Virus record (IMG/VR): IMGVR_UViG_3300027974_002090
Coordinates: 1 to 53,779 of that record
Reading direction: 5' to 3' (one strand)
DNA: 53,779 bases
Source: a virus
Part shown: in pieces, positions 1-6,958 of the stretch
Numbering within the stretch: position 1 is the stretch's first letter
Layout: every line of letters starts with the position of its first letter
Position numbers and translations under genes: made by a program
The notes under the pieces: model-generated
Seen by the model: the letters and a program-made list of their open reading frames with translations, nothing else
Told to the model about the DNA's origin: nothing
The model's database searches: none

Positions 1-605
1 TATCGCTCTTTGGTTTTTTTAGTATAATATTTAGACATAGTTATCCATCCATCACCATCTAAAACACCTCTCCAAAAAAATTTATATAAAGATTCATCTA
101 TAATAGGTATTTCACAATTAAAGGTTTTTTTATTATCTATACCTAGTTTTAATAAGTGGTCACAAAACACATTGGATATTAATCTTATAGAGCAAAACCC
201 GTCTGTTGTAGTATATGAGCTATTACTGTATTTTTTGTAATATTTTTTAATAGAATGTGTAGAATTTATAAATTTTTTAAATTTTTGTAAATGTGAATAA
301 TCTTTATTACTTAAATTTAATTCAAATGTATGTCTAGAAACATTTAAATAACCATCTGCTAATATAAATCCTAACCAATAAGCCTTTTCTTCACAATCAA
401 TAGTTTCGAACATCGTTTCGCAAAAATTATATTTTTTTGAAATATCTTTCATTTTACGAATTGATCCTCCTTGCTTTTTAACATAGTATATTACGGACGA
501 TGCATTCAAATTCAATATTTTTGCTATTTCTATCGAACTTTTGTTATGTAAAATATATAAATCGTATATTGACTTTTGTGTTTCTGGTGTTATGATATTA
601 CTCAT
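1..605 (-). CDS. LAGLIDADG homing endonuclease, partial at window edge
   Basis: The start codon is at 605 and 201 codons are visible before the window ends; the C-terminus lies outside. Residues 8-50 look like a helix-turn-helix (SIEIAKILNLNASSVIYYV), expected to help DNA binding. Two LAGLIDADG helices are clear: WLGFILADGYL at about 77-87 and FWRGVLDGDGWI at about 177-188. The spacing fits a single-chain two-motif enzyme that makes a double-strand break to spread its own gene. It is divergent from the metallophosphoesterase gene, with only 41 bp between the start codons, so it probably inserted in that intergenic region. A TATAAT box (629-634) lies in that gap, but no -35 box is visible ahead of it. 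Confidence 0.85.
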   Translation of the reverse strand, partial: MSNIITPETQKSIYDLYILHNKSSIEIAKILNLNASSVIYYVKKQGGSIRKMKDISKKYNFCETMFETIDCEEKAYWLGFILADGYLNVSRHTFELNLSNKDYSHLQKFKKFINSTHSIKKYYKKYSNSSYTTTDGFCSIRLISNVFCDHLLKLGIDNKKTFNCEIPIIDESLYKFFWRGVLDGDGWITMSKYYTKKTKER

Positions 606-646
606 ATATGTATTTACTAAAATCGACGTATAATACACCAATTTTT

Positions 647-1387
647 ATGAAAGAAACAAAAATAAAAACAAATATTGTGCTCTGTGGCGACATTCATGGT
701 GCGTTTAATAAACTTCGCTATGATGTTAACCGTTTACATGAAGATGCATACATTATTCAAGTAGGAGATTTTGGAATGGGATTCCAAAAACCGAATTATT
801 ATAAAGATCATGCATTTCCTGATTTGAATGAGGTTTTGGAAAAAAAGAATTGTCACTTGTATGTTATTCGTGGCAATCATGATGATCCATCTTATTTCAA
901 CCAAACAAATAATCCATTTGATTTTAGTAATATTACATTATTAGAAGACTATTCAGAACTTGATCTACTTGATAAAAGTATTCTGCTTGTTGGTGGTGCA
1001 GTGAGCATTGATCGTCGCTTTCGAATAGAAGGTAAAACATGGTGGAGTGACGAAAACTTCAACCTCAAGCTAGAAGATCAATTTCCTTACAAAGATCGAG
1101 AGTATGACTTGGTTGTTACACATACACGCCCATCCGTTTGTGGTGCATTCAAGGGATTTGATAATATTAAGTATTGGTGCGATCAAGACCCTGATTTAAT
1201 CAATGATTTGATTATTGAAAGTCAATCTATGGATAAACTTTGGGAATGGACTAAACCTAAGTGGTTTTGTTATGGACATTTTCACAAATCTTTAACCACT
1301 CAGTACGAAAATACGACTTTCAAATGCTTAGGTATTCATGAACATTATCAATATTTTGTGTTGACAAGCCCTGATTCCTCTATATAA
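647..1387 (+). CDS. Calcineurin-like metallophosphoesterase
   Basis: A 246-residue protein with the ordered metal-binding motifs of the calcineurin-like phosphoesterase fold: GDIHG (about 14-18), GDFG (about 40), GNHDDP (about 77), THTRPS and GHFH near the C-terminus. These ligate two divalent metals and hydrolyse phosphomono- or diesters; the substrate cannot be told from sequence. An in-frame upstream ATG at 608 exists, but 647 is preferred because the TATAAT at 629-634 lies between them. It is followed 9 bp later by a small gene with its own promoter. Phages use such enzymes in nucleotide or RNA metabolism or against host signalling; which applies here is unknown. Confidence 0.85.
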   Translation: MKETKIKTNIVLCGDIHGAFNKLRYDVNRLHEDAYIIQVGDFGMGFQKPNYYKDHAFPDLNEVLEKKNCHLYVIRGNHDDPSYFNQTNNPFDFSNITLLEDYSELDLLDKSILLVGGAVSIDRRFRIEGKTWWSDENFNLKLEDQFPYKDREYDLVVTHTRPSVCGAFKGFDNIKYWCDQDPDLINDLIIESQSMDKLWEWTKPKWFCYGHFHKSLTTQYENTTFKCLGIHEHYQYFVLTSPDSSI

Positions 1388-1388
1388 T
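1361..1388 (+). promoter_or_regulatory. Early sigma70-type promoter, leaderless
   Basis: TTGACA at 1361-1366, a 16-bp spacer and TATAAT at 1383-1388. The ATG of the next gene is at 1397, 8 nt after the -10 box. It lies inside the end of the metallophosphoesterase gene. Confidence 0.7.
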
Positions 1389-1396
1389 ACAACTCT

Positions 1397-1672
1397 ATGA
1401 AAGACATCGACATTGATAACGGACTAAAACAAGCAGACCCAGAACTATATGAACACCTTATGGAATGTGTTCATAAATTTGAGATTAGAGGAAGTGAAGA
1501 AATCTTTTTAAAAGATTGGTTTGGTAAAGCAATAGTGAAAGAATCGCTTCTTTCTTTAATGCGATCAAAAATGGTTAATGTAGTAGGAGTTCGTGATTCT
1601 AATAATGAACTTGAACCAATGTTTAAGCAAAATTTATTAAAAAATGATGAAGAAATTCTAGAAGATGTGTAA
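1397..1672 (+). CDS. Small hypothetical early protein
   Basis: A 91-residue, acidic, soluble-looking protein with no family recognised. The start at 1397 is set by the consensus promoter whose -10 box ends at 1388. No signal peptide or membrane segment is visible. Lying between a phosphoesterase and a lipoprotein gene, it fits the small early accessory genes common in T4-like phages; no function can be inferred. Confidence 0.7.
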   Translation: MKDIDIDNGLKQADPELYEHLMECVHKFEIRGSEEIFLKDWFGKAIVKESLLSLMRSKMVNVVGVRDSNNELEPMFKQNLLKNDEEILEDV

Positions 1673-1720
1673 TGATAATACAACATCTGTTTCTTTGTAT
1701 AAAAATTATAAAAAAATAAC

Positions 1721-1748
1721 TTGAAAATAACTCAAAAAGTGATAAGTT
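1721..1748 (+). promoter_or_regulatory. Probable early promoter
   Basis: TTGAAA at 1721-1726, a 16-bp spacer and TAAGTT at 1743-1748. The ATG at 1756 starts 7 nt later. It is weaker than the other early promoters but has the same geometry. Confidence 0.5.
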
Positions 1749-1755
1749 AAAGTCT

Positions 1756-2022
1756 ATGAAAAAATTACTATTATTCGTAACAACCCTAATGTTTGTATCT
1801 TGCTCATCAGTAAAAGATACTGCAAATGCAGTGCTTGAGAAAGCACGTTCTAGTGCTTCTGTAGGCTTCAACACTGAGCGTGTTGAAAATGGCTACCAAG
1901 TTTCTGGTCGTGCATCTACAAACGTGTTTGGTATAGAACCATACGGTTCTTTTTCTACTGGTGTTCGATACACACCCCGTCGAACAGTTCAAACACAATC
2001 ATCAACTGTATCAACAAAGTAA
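1756..2022 (+). CDS. Small lipoprotein
   Basis: An 88-residue protein with a lipoprotein signal peptide: a Lys-Lys start, a hydrophobic stretch (LLLFVTTLMFV) and a lipobox ending in Cys at about residue 16 (FVSC, then SSVK). The mature part is short, polar and Ser/Thr-rich. It should be lipid-anchored in the host envelope. Phage lipoproteins often block superinfection or assist lysis; either is possible here and neither is shown. A strong terminator begins at the stop codon, so it ends its transcription unit. Confidence 0.75.
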   Translation: MKKLLLFVTTLMFVSCSSVKDTANAVLEKARSSASVGFNTERVENGYQVSGRASTNVFGIEPYGSFSTGVRYTPRRTVQTQSSTVSTK

Positions 2023-2047
2023 AAAAAGGGGGGAAATCCCCTTTTTT
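2022..2047 (+). terminator. Intrinsic terminator
   Basis: AAAAAAGGGG and CCCCTTTTTT arms (2022-2031 and 2038-2047) with a 6-nt loop, followed by more T residues. It sits directly after the lipoprotein gene and just before the next promoter. Confidence 0.85.
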
Positions 2048-2050
2048 CTT

Positions 2051-2079
2051 TTGACAAAAGCCTTTTTTTGGAGTAATAT
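2051..2079 (+). promoter_or_regulatory. Early promoter, leaderless
   Basis: TTGACA at 2051-2056, a 17-bp spacer and TAATAT at 2074-2079. The ATG at 2085 begins 5 nt after the -10 box, so transcription should start at or next to the start codon. Confidence 0.75.
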
Positions 2080-2084
2080 AAAAT

Positions 2085-2672
2085 ATGGAAAACTTTGAAG
2101 AATATTTAATGGAAAAATATCCAGACCTCTTTTATAAAAAAGAGGATGGAAGTTTGGATTGTCCTTGTGGTGTATCTGCGCCTAACGGCTGGCATACTAT
2201 TATTGACAATTTATGTGGTGCTATCACATCATATACAAAAAATTCTTTTCATACAAAAAGAGTAGTAATCAATAACAAATATTACTTTTGGAAAGGTTGT
2301 TCAGATTTTCTTAATTGGGGTTATAAATATTTCATTAAATTCTTTCCAAAATATAATAAATGGGAGTATAACAAATCATTTTTTGCATTTGTCGAGAAGT
2401 TTCGTCAACAATATTACAAATGTGTCAAATACAACAAAGTTTACCCACCAGAAGTAAAAATTAATCAGATTAAATCAAAACTATCTGATTTAAGATTCTA
2501 TTACTCTGGTGGCAACAAAGAAGTTGCTGGCATGGTCAGTTTTGCAGAATATCTATGTAGTAAAACTTGTGAAAACACAGGAGAGCCAGGAATTAAATGT
2601 ATTAATGGTGGTTGGTATGCAACTCTTTCTCCAAAAGAAGTAGAAAGATTAAGATACTCTACTATTGAGTAG
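2085..2672 (+). CDS. Conserved phage hypothetical protein (Cys/Trp-rich)
   Basis: A 195-residue protein of a type I associate with T4-like and cyanophage genomes. The N-terminal half has a CPCG motif followed by GWHTIIDNLC. The C-terminal half has a segment near SDLRFYYSGGNKEVAGMV followed by a CENTGEPG-type Cys motif and a GGWYATL ending. The paired cysteines suggest metal binding. Its biochemical role is unknown. The start is fixed by the promoter ending at 2079, and its end overlaps the possible start of the SET gene by 8 nt. Confidence 0.75.
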   Translation: MENFEEYLMEKYPDLFYKKEDGSLDCPCGVSAPNGWHTIIDNLCGAITSYTKNSFHTKRVVINNKYYFWKGCSDFLNWGYKYFIKFFPKYNKWEYNKSFFAFVEKFRQQYYKCVKYNKVYPPEVKINQIKSKLSDLRFYYSGGNKEVAGMVSFAEYLCSKTCENTGEPGIKCINGGWYATLSPKEVERLRYSTIE

Positions 2673-3099
2673 ATTTTCAAATATTATACATAAAAAGATT
2701 ATGCAGCATATTTACTCTATTCAAATAATTGAAGGCATGGAACGAGGCATTATTGCCGAGAGAGACATCAAGCAAGGCGAGATTGTATCAGATTGTGAAA
2801 TTTTAGTCTTGTCTCCAAGTGATACCGCAAGAGTTAATGAAACAGATTTAAAGTGTTATACCTTTGTTTTTGACAAAAATACAAAACAAGACTGCTTAGT
2901 CTTGGGTGATGGTGAGATATTTAATCACAGTGATGATGCAAATGTACTCTATAATTTGATTGAATGGAATAATAGAAAAATAATGAGGTTTCAAACGTCA
3001 AAAGATATTAAAAAGGGTAGTCAGTTGCTTATTGACTATAGGACTGACGTAGAAGGTTTATCCGGTATCTTAGAAAAATATACAACGAATTTAATTTAA
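2665..3099 (+). CDS. SET-domain protein (putative lysine methyltransferase)
   Basis: This is a minimal SET domain of about 130 residues. The motifs are in the expected order: RGIIAERDIKQGEIV (the S-adenosylmethionine-binding G-x-G-type start), FNHSDDANV (the N-H-S-x-x-x-N core) and GSQLLIDY (the G-E-E-L-x-x-D-Y core). SET proteins transfer methyl groups from S-adenosylmethionine to lysines, so a host or phage protein is the likely substrate. An ATG at 2701 gives a start right before the domain. The ATG at 2665 overlaps the upstream gene by 8 nt, an arrangement repeated elsewhere in this genome. No pre- or post-SET zinc clusters are present. Confidence 0.8.
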   Translation: MSRFSNIIHKKIMQHIYSIQIIEGMERGIIAERDIKQGEIVSDCEILVLSPSDTARVNETDLKCYTFVFDKNTKQDCLVLGDGEIFNHSDDANVLYNLIEWNNRKIMRFQTSKDIKKGSQLLIDYRTDVEGLSGILEKYTTNLI

Positions 3100-3116
3100 A
3101 ACTTTTCTATAACCAC

Positions 3117-3356
3117 ATGGAAACTCCAACACGCCCCGCCCCGCCCTTTGTCCTCGACCGACTTGTTCGCCTTCTTTTGAGGTGGATATGCCGAAATCTG
3201 GTCAAGCAGGGATCGCTCCACAGACCCCGAATTATCGCCTACTATCGCATCATGCGGGAAGCGGCGGAATTTGAGTTCACGGAAGACAATCAGCCAACGC
3301 TCGATGCTTTCTTGGGAGAGTGTCATTCTGAGGCGAACATGTTATATCCGCAATGA
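3117..3356 (+). CDS. Small ORF in a GC-rich island, origin unclear
   Basis: A 79-residue ORF starting with ATG in a stretch of clearly higher GC content than its neighbours. It uses codons such as CGC, GCC and CGG that are rare in the rest of the window. The product is basic in its first half (LDRLVRLLLRWICRNL) and acidic in its second, with no family recognised. An overlapping minus-strand ORF (3096-3326) is equally open, so the coding strand is not certain. The composition suggests recent acquisition, perhaps from a higher-GC host. Confidence 0.45.
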   Translation: METPTRPAPPFVLDRLVRLLLRWICRNLVKQGSLHRPRIIAYYRIMREAAEFEFTEDNQPTLDAFLGECHSEANMLYPQ

Positions 3357-3395
3357 ATACATGTTTAATCATACAAAAGGTCACGGAGATTCTTG

Positions 3396-3424
3396 TTGAC
3401 AAACAGTTCTAACTGTGTTAAAAT
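3396..3424 (+). promoter_or_regulatory. Early promoter with dyad in spacer
   Basis: TTGACA at 3396-3401, a 17-bp spacer and TAAAAT at 3419-3424. The ATG at 3431 follows 6 nt later. The spacer holds an inverted repeat, ACAGTT-ct-AACTGT (3403-3416), that could be an operator. Confidence 0.75.
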
Positions 3425-3430
3425 CCTTTA

Positions 3431-3796
3431 ATGGAAATTGACACAACAAATAGAACTGAGAACATGAACTGGAAAGAAATAAGAGATAGAACATTAGTAG
3501 ACGAAGATTTTAAATTTGAGGTTATCGGACCTCTAATTGATAATTTTATAGACAATATAACCTTGGATGAATATAAAGAAAATGAAATAACATTAGATGA
3601 TTATTTTGATGATTGTAAAATCATTTGTCAAGATCTTTATAAATATTGTGATATTTGTATCAATCCGATGCAGACATTTTGGTTGAATAAGAAATATTCA
3701 GATACTAGGGACGCAATATTTTTATCAGTCAGTCAGAATATTAGCTGTTGGTTAATTCTAGAATGGTTGATGATGAACGAAAATTATGTAAAATAA
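3431..3796 (+). CDS. Hypothetical early protein
   Basis: A 121-residue acidic protein, rich in Asp, Glu, Ile and Tyr, with several Cys/Trp residues in its C-terminal half (CDICINPMQTFW). No family is recognised. It is the first gene of an apparent operon running to about 6561, with the next start codon 2 nt after its stop. The leaderless promoter fixes the start; a second in-frame ATG lies 11 codons downstream. Confidence 0.65.
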   Translation: MEIDTTNRTENMNWKEIRDRTLVDEDFKFEVIGPLIDNFIDNITLDEYKENEITLDDYFDDCKIICQDLYKYCDICINPMQTFWLNKKYSDTRDAIFLSVSQNISCWLILEWLMMNENYVK

Positions 3797-3797
3797 T

Positions 3798-4235
3798 ATG
3801 CCTATTATTAATAACATATCTAGAATAGAAGCTGTCAATTGGAAACCCCCGGTTGATCCAGATAAAAATATTTGGATTAGTATTCAAGAACCGGAAAAAC
3901 CACATATTCAAAATTCGATTCTTGATCAAATACCCAATTTAAAAATACGATTCTGGGATCTAACTGCACCAGTTCAAAGAATTGAATTAAGTGAGTATTT
4001 TTATCCTCCTACTGAATATGATGCGAAAGAAATTGTGGATTTTTTATTGGCACACCAGGGTAAAAATGTGGTGGTCAACTGTAAGGCGGGCGTCTCGCGC
4101 AGTTCCGCAGTTTCCCAATTTTGTGTATATTATTTGGGATATGAATGGCACGCTGATGGTTATAAACGAGCGGTTCCAAATCATTTGCTGTATAATATGA
4201 TGGCAGAATATTATGAAAAGCTGAAGAAACTTTAA
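3798..4235 (+). CDS. Dual-specificity / tyrosine phosphatase-like protein
   Basis: A 145-residue protein with the cysteine phosphatase signature C-x5-R in VVVNCKAGVSRSSA (about residues 93-106). It is preceded by a strand-forming segment and an acidic region that could supply the general acid. Length and motif fit the compact dual-specificity phosphatase family, which removes phosphate from proteins, nucleotides or other small molecules. In this operon it sits with a macro-domain protein, and a kinase-like protein lies elsewhere in the window, so the phage may manipulate phosphate or ADP-ribose signals. The substrate is unknown. Confidence 0.8.
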   Translation: MPIINNISRIEAVNWKPPVDPDKNIWISIQEPEKPHIQNSILDQIPNLKIRFWDLTAPVQRIELSEYFYPPTEYDAKEIVDFLLAHQGKNVVVNCKAGVSRSSAVSQFCVYYLGYEWHADGYKRAVPNHLLYNMMAEYYEKLKKL

Positions 4236-4247
4236 TCCTTTTGACCG

Positions 4248-4541
4248 ATGACTGAACAAATGAATAACAACCTAGAAATGTTTAAGCATTTGCAAGAAAG
4301 CAAATGGCCCAACGTTGGTGATAAAGTAAAATTCAAAAATGCTGAAGGAATGTTCTATCCACACTTCACCAATGTTATTCAATTTGCTAAAGACAACTTA
4401 AAGGCTGGAGAAATTTATACAGTTCGTAAATGTAAAGTTTACTCTAGCTGGTGCGCTGTTTGGTTGGATGAAATTGAAGGTGACCATTTCTTTCACCGCT
4501 CTATGTTTGAATGGCCAATAAAGGAGGAAACAAATGAATAG
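4248..4541 (+). CDS. Hypothetical protein
   Basis: A 97-residue protein with a VGDKVKF-x8-FYPHF core and a GEIYTVRKCKVYSSWCAVWLDE stretch that looks like a small beta-barrel (SH3-like). This pattern is typical of short phage proteins of unknown role. The stop overlaps the start of the first YopX gene by 8 nt, and an AGGAGG Shine-Dalgarno sequence for that gene lies inside its end. An alternative start is the ATG at 4260. Confidence 0.65.
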   Translation: MTEQMNNNLEMFKHLQESKWPNVGDKVKFKNAEGMFYPHFTNVIQFAKDNLKAGEIYTVRKCKVYSSWCAVWLDEIEGDHFFHRSMFEWPIKEETNE

Positions 4542-4914
4542 ACAACTAAAATTCCGCATCTGGGATAAACAGAATAAAGAGTGGATTTATGAATGGGATG
4601 CTTCACATAAACGCTTAGCAATCTCTTTGGTGGGTCTAGTTTATCATGGCGGTTATGATGATGTTTTGCTAGAAAATGATTATGTTATCCAGCAATACAC
4701 AGGATTAAAAGATTCCAAAGGTAATGACATTTACGAAGGTGATATTCTTACCTGCAAATATGCTGATCAAGAAGTCACTGAAGCAATCTCGTACTCAGAA
4801 GATTATGCGTCATTTACACATGGAGAACATGCATTGTGGCGAGGCTGGATTGGAGAAGCAGAAATTATTGGCAACATTTTTGAAAATCCTGACTATTTTA
4901 AAAACAATGAATAA
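4534..4914 (+). CDS. YopX-family protein, copy 1
   Basis: A 126-residue protein with the YopX-family layout: an N-terminal LKFRIWDKQNKEWIYE segment, the central IQQYTGLKDSKGNDIYEGDIL block, and a GNIFENPDYF ending. YopX proteins are common in phages and prophages but have no established function. A good Shine-Dalgarno sequence (AGGAGG) precedes the start. The last 8 nt overlap the start of the next paralog, giving translational coupling. Confidence 0.9.
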   Translation: MNRQLKFRIWDKQNKEWIYEWDASHKRLAISLVGLVYHGGYDDVLLENDYVIQQYTGLKDSKGNDIYEGDILTCKYADQEVTEAISYSEDYASFTHGEHALWRGWIGEAEIIGNIFENPDYFKNNE

Positions 4915-5344
4915 TAAACAACTAAAATTCCGCACTTGGGATAAACAATTAAAACAATTTGCCGAATGGACAAACCGTGATCCATTTTTTGATACCTCGC
5001 ATGGTCAAATTTTCTTTTGGGAAAGAGTTCAAAGAGAAGATGGCTCTTATGATGGAGATATTATTCTGCAAGATTATGGTGATCGTTTCATTCTACAGCA
5101 ATACACTGGATTAAAAGATAAAAATGGAAAAGAAATCTACGAAGGTGATATTTGTAACGCTGGAATGGTGACTGGACCTATTGACTTTATTATTGGGGGG
5201 TTTTCTTTAGCATCAAATCCTCTTATAGAGTTTCTACCTAAAGACGCTTGTATATTTTCACCTGATTATGATCCATCATGGATTGATGTAGAAGTCGTTG
5301 GTAATGTTTGTGAAAATCCTGACTATTTTAAAAACAATGAATAG
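4907..5344 (+). CDS. YopX-family protein, copy 2
   Basis: A 145-residue second YopX paralog with the same LKFRTWDKQ start, an LQQYTGLKDKNGKEIYEGDI core and a GNVCENPDYFKNNE end nearly identical to copy 1. The start at 4907 overlaps the previous stop by 8 nt, the same junction as between copies 2 and 3, so the junction itself was duplicated with the gene. The middle region differs from copy 1, so the copies have diverged in their variable part. Confidence 0.88.
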   Translation: MNNKQLKFRTWDKQLKQFAEWTNRDPFFDTSHGQIFFWERVQREDGSYDGDIILQDYGDRFILQQYTGLKDKNGKEIYEGDICNAGMVTGPIDFIIGGFSLASNPLIEFLPKDACIFSPDYDPSWIDVEVVGNVCENPDYFKNNE

Positions 5345-5801
5345 ACAAATAAAGTTCCGCATTTGGGATAAACAGAATAAAAAGTGGCTAGAAAACAGCA
5401 GCAGTTTTCATTGCAACAGCAATTGGACAATTTGCCCATTCACAGGTAATGTTGTTGATTATGTTGAAACTTGCGACGAGAATGGTGAGAATTTTTCTGC
5501 TTCACCTGCTAATGATTATTATTGGGAAGATGGAAAACTAATCAAAGAACCAAGATATGTTATCCAGCAATACACTGGATTAAAAGACCCCAAAGGAGTT
5601 GAAATTTATGAAGGTGACATTGTTAAATACTATTTTGATGATCCAAAAGCAGATTTTGTTGACTTAGTAGCATGGGAGCATTATGGTTGGGTGCTTCTTC
5701 ATTTTGATGGAACGGAAAGTAGTTCATGGCCATTTACTCCGCTGCCAACTATGGAAGTGGTTGGAAATATTATGGAAAATAAAAAACTTTTAAATTTATG
5801 A
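5337..5801 (+). CDS. YopX-family protein, copy 3
   Basis: The third tandem YopX paralog (154 residues), with an IKFRIWDKQNKKWLE start and an IQQYTGLKDPKGVEIYEGDIV core. Its variable N-terminal part is longer and contains a Cys-containing insert. It starts 8 nt inside copy 2 and ends 4 nt inside the macro-domain gene, so the whole group is one translationally coupled block. Function unknown. Confidence 0.88.
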   Translation: MNRQIKFRIWDKQNKKWLENSSSFHCNSNWTICPFTGNVVDYVETCDENGENFSASPANDYYWEDGKLIKEPRYVIQQYTGLKDPKGVEIYEGDIVKYYFDDPKADFVDLVAWEHYGWVLLHFDGTESSSWPFTPLPTMEVVGNIMENKKLLNL

Positions 5802-6304
5802 ATATAATCAATAAAGACATTCTTACAGTAGATAAAGGAGTAATCGTTCATTCTGTTAATTGCATTGGAGCAGTTGGTGGACTTGCAGGTGCAATTGCAC
5901 ACAAATGGCCCAAAAACGCTGATGAATATCGTGCTCATATCAAACGTCAAAAACTACCAATTATGCTATTAGGAAGCGTGTTTCAAGTGAATGTAGCTCA
6001 TAATGTTATTGTTGCTAATTTGTTTGGACAAGACAATATTGGAACAAAAGAACAACAAACAGAATACTCTGCACTCATTACAGGTTTCAAAAGAATCGCA
6101 AGTACAAATTTCTATGGTGATGATAAAGAAACTATTTATTTTAGTGGTATTGGTTTAGAAGATGTAGCCAATACATTAACAGACATTTATATTCCATATA
6201 AAATTGGATGTGGTCTTGGTGGTGCTGATTGGAATCTTGTAGAAGAAATTATCGAGAAGATTTTTCTGAACTCTCACAAAAATGTTTTTATCTGTAAAAT
6301 TTAA
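5798..6304 (+). CDS. Macro-domain (ADP-ribose-binding) protein
   Basis: A 168-residue single macro domain. The N-terminal DILTVDKGVIVHSVNCIGAV and GGLAGAIAHKWP segments match the ADP-ribose-binding loop. IPYKIGCGLGGADWNLVEEII matches the second phosphate-binding loop and last helix. It resembles the ADP-ribose-1''-phosphatase group. It should bind or hydrolyse ADP-ribose derivatives, either in RNA or nucleotide recycling or to remove NAD-derived defence signals or ADP-ribosylation. The start overlaps the upstream YopX stop by 4 nt. Confidence 0.85.
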   Translation: MNIINKDILTVDKGVIVHSVNCIGAVGGLAGAIAHKWPKNADEYRAHIKRQKLPIMLLGSVFQVNVAHNVIVANLFGQDNIGTKEQQTEYSALITGFKRIASTNFYGDDKETIYFSGIGLEDVANTLTDIYIPYKIGCGLGGADWNLVEEIIEKIFLNSHKNVFICKI

Positions 6305-6561
6305 TGAAAAATCTTTTGAACATTATTCATTTTAATTCTTCTCCTGCTATTAAAGAATTATTAGTTCAATACAAAGAAATTCAAGACGAATTAAATGAAT
6401 GCCGAAAGAAATATGTTTCAGTGAGCGGAGGTCGTCCACACTATGCACCGGGATATTCTACACAATGCAACATTTTAAATTCAAAAGTTAAAAATATTCA
6501 AATTCGCCTCAATCAGGAAGTTATGAAAAAAAGCAGAAAGAAAAAAGTAAAAAAGCTTTAG
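6304..6561 (+). CDS. Hypothetical basic protein
   Basis: An 85-residue helical protein with a very basic tail (KKSRKKKVKKL). Its start codon shares its first base with the last base of the preceding stop codon, so it is the last gene of the coupled operon. No family recognised. The basic tail could bind nucleic acid. Confidence 0.6.
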   Translation: MKNLLNIIHFNSSPAIKELLVQYKEIQDELNECRKKYVSVSGGRPHYAPGYSTQCNILNSKVKNIQIRLNQEVMKKSRKKKVKKL

Positions 6562-6648
6562 AGTCCTTGTTTAGCCAATATATATCACTCATAATTTAAA
6601 TGTTTTCTGTAAAAGGATTTTTTATTGCTTAATGTTTTTGATATAAAA

Positions 6649-6688
6649 AACCCGCCAAATTTCGCATCGTGGAGAGGCGTGGCGGGTT
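6649..6688 (-). terminator. GC-rich hairpin, reads as a minus-strand terminator
   Basis: Perfect 9-bp arms AACCCGCCA (6649-6657) and TGGCGGGTT (6680-6688). Read on the minus strand the hairpin is followed by a T-run (TTTTTTATATC), giving an intrinsic terminator. On the plus strand no T-run follows. No minus-strand gene now ends here. The nearest lies beyond the IS607-type unit, which suggests the unit inserted between that gene and its terminator. Confidence 0.5.
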
Positions 6689-6715
6689 GACAACAGTTAC
6701 CCGATAATCTAAAAT
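6687..6715 (+). promoter_or_regulatory. Possible promoter upstream of the IS607-type unit
   Basis: TTGACA at 6687-6692, a 17-bp spacer and TAAAAT at 6710-6715. Unlike the other early promoters it is not next to an ATG; the first gene starts at 6782. The -35 box overlaps the 3' arm of the hairpin. Confidence 0.4.
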
Positions 6716-6781
6716 ATCTAAAGAAAGTTAAAATATTTTCACTTTTTTCTTCCAAAATCTAAACTTTTAGTGTAAATATAT

Positions 6782-6958
6782 ATGAAGCCAAAAATGATTA
6801 CAAGAGTTACAACAACAGAATTTGAAACAGATGATGGAGTTATCCATGATATTCCGTTTGAATTAGATGAAGTCCCAACAATAGAGGAATTTCAACGAAT
6901 CTATGACGAATGGTTTAGAATATTTCAACAGAAAGGATTGATAGACAAAAATGGATAA
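6782..6958 (+). CDS. Small phage hypothetical protein ahead of tnpA
   Basis: A 58-residue acidic protein with a TTTEFETDDGVIHDIPFELD strand-rich start and a helical EEFQRIYDEWFRIFQQKG end, of a type seen in phage genomes. The stop lies 8 nt inside the tnpA start, in a context (ATGGATAA) like that of this genome's other coupled genes. It is either a phage gene now joined to the mobile unit or part of it. Confidence 0.55.
   Translation: MKPKMITRVTTTEFETDDGVIHDIPFELDEVPTIEEFQRIYDEWFRIFQQKGLIDKNG

Noticed and set aside
3096-3326. Minus-strand ORF in the GC-rich island
   Set aside because: It is equally open but has no promoter or conserved motif; the plus-strand ORF is in the direction of its neighbours, so only that one was listed, with low confidence.
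4724-4906. Upstream extension of the second YopX gene
   Set aside because: It overlaps copy 1 in another frame; the conserved start and 8-nt overlap place the start at 4907.
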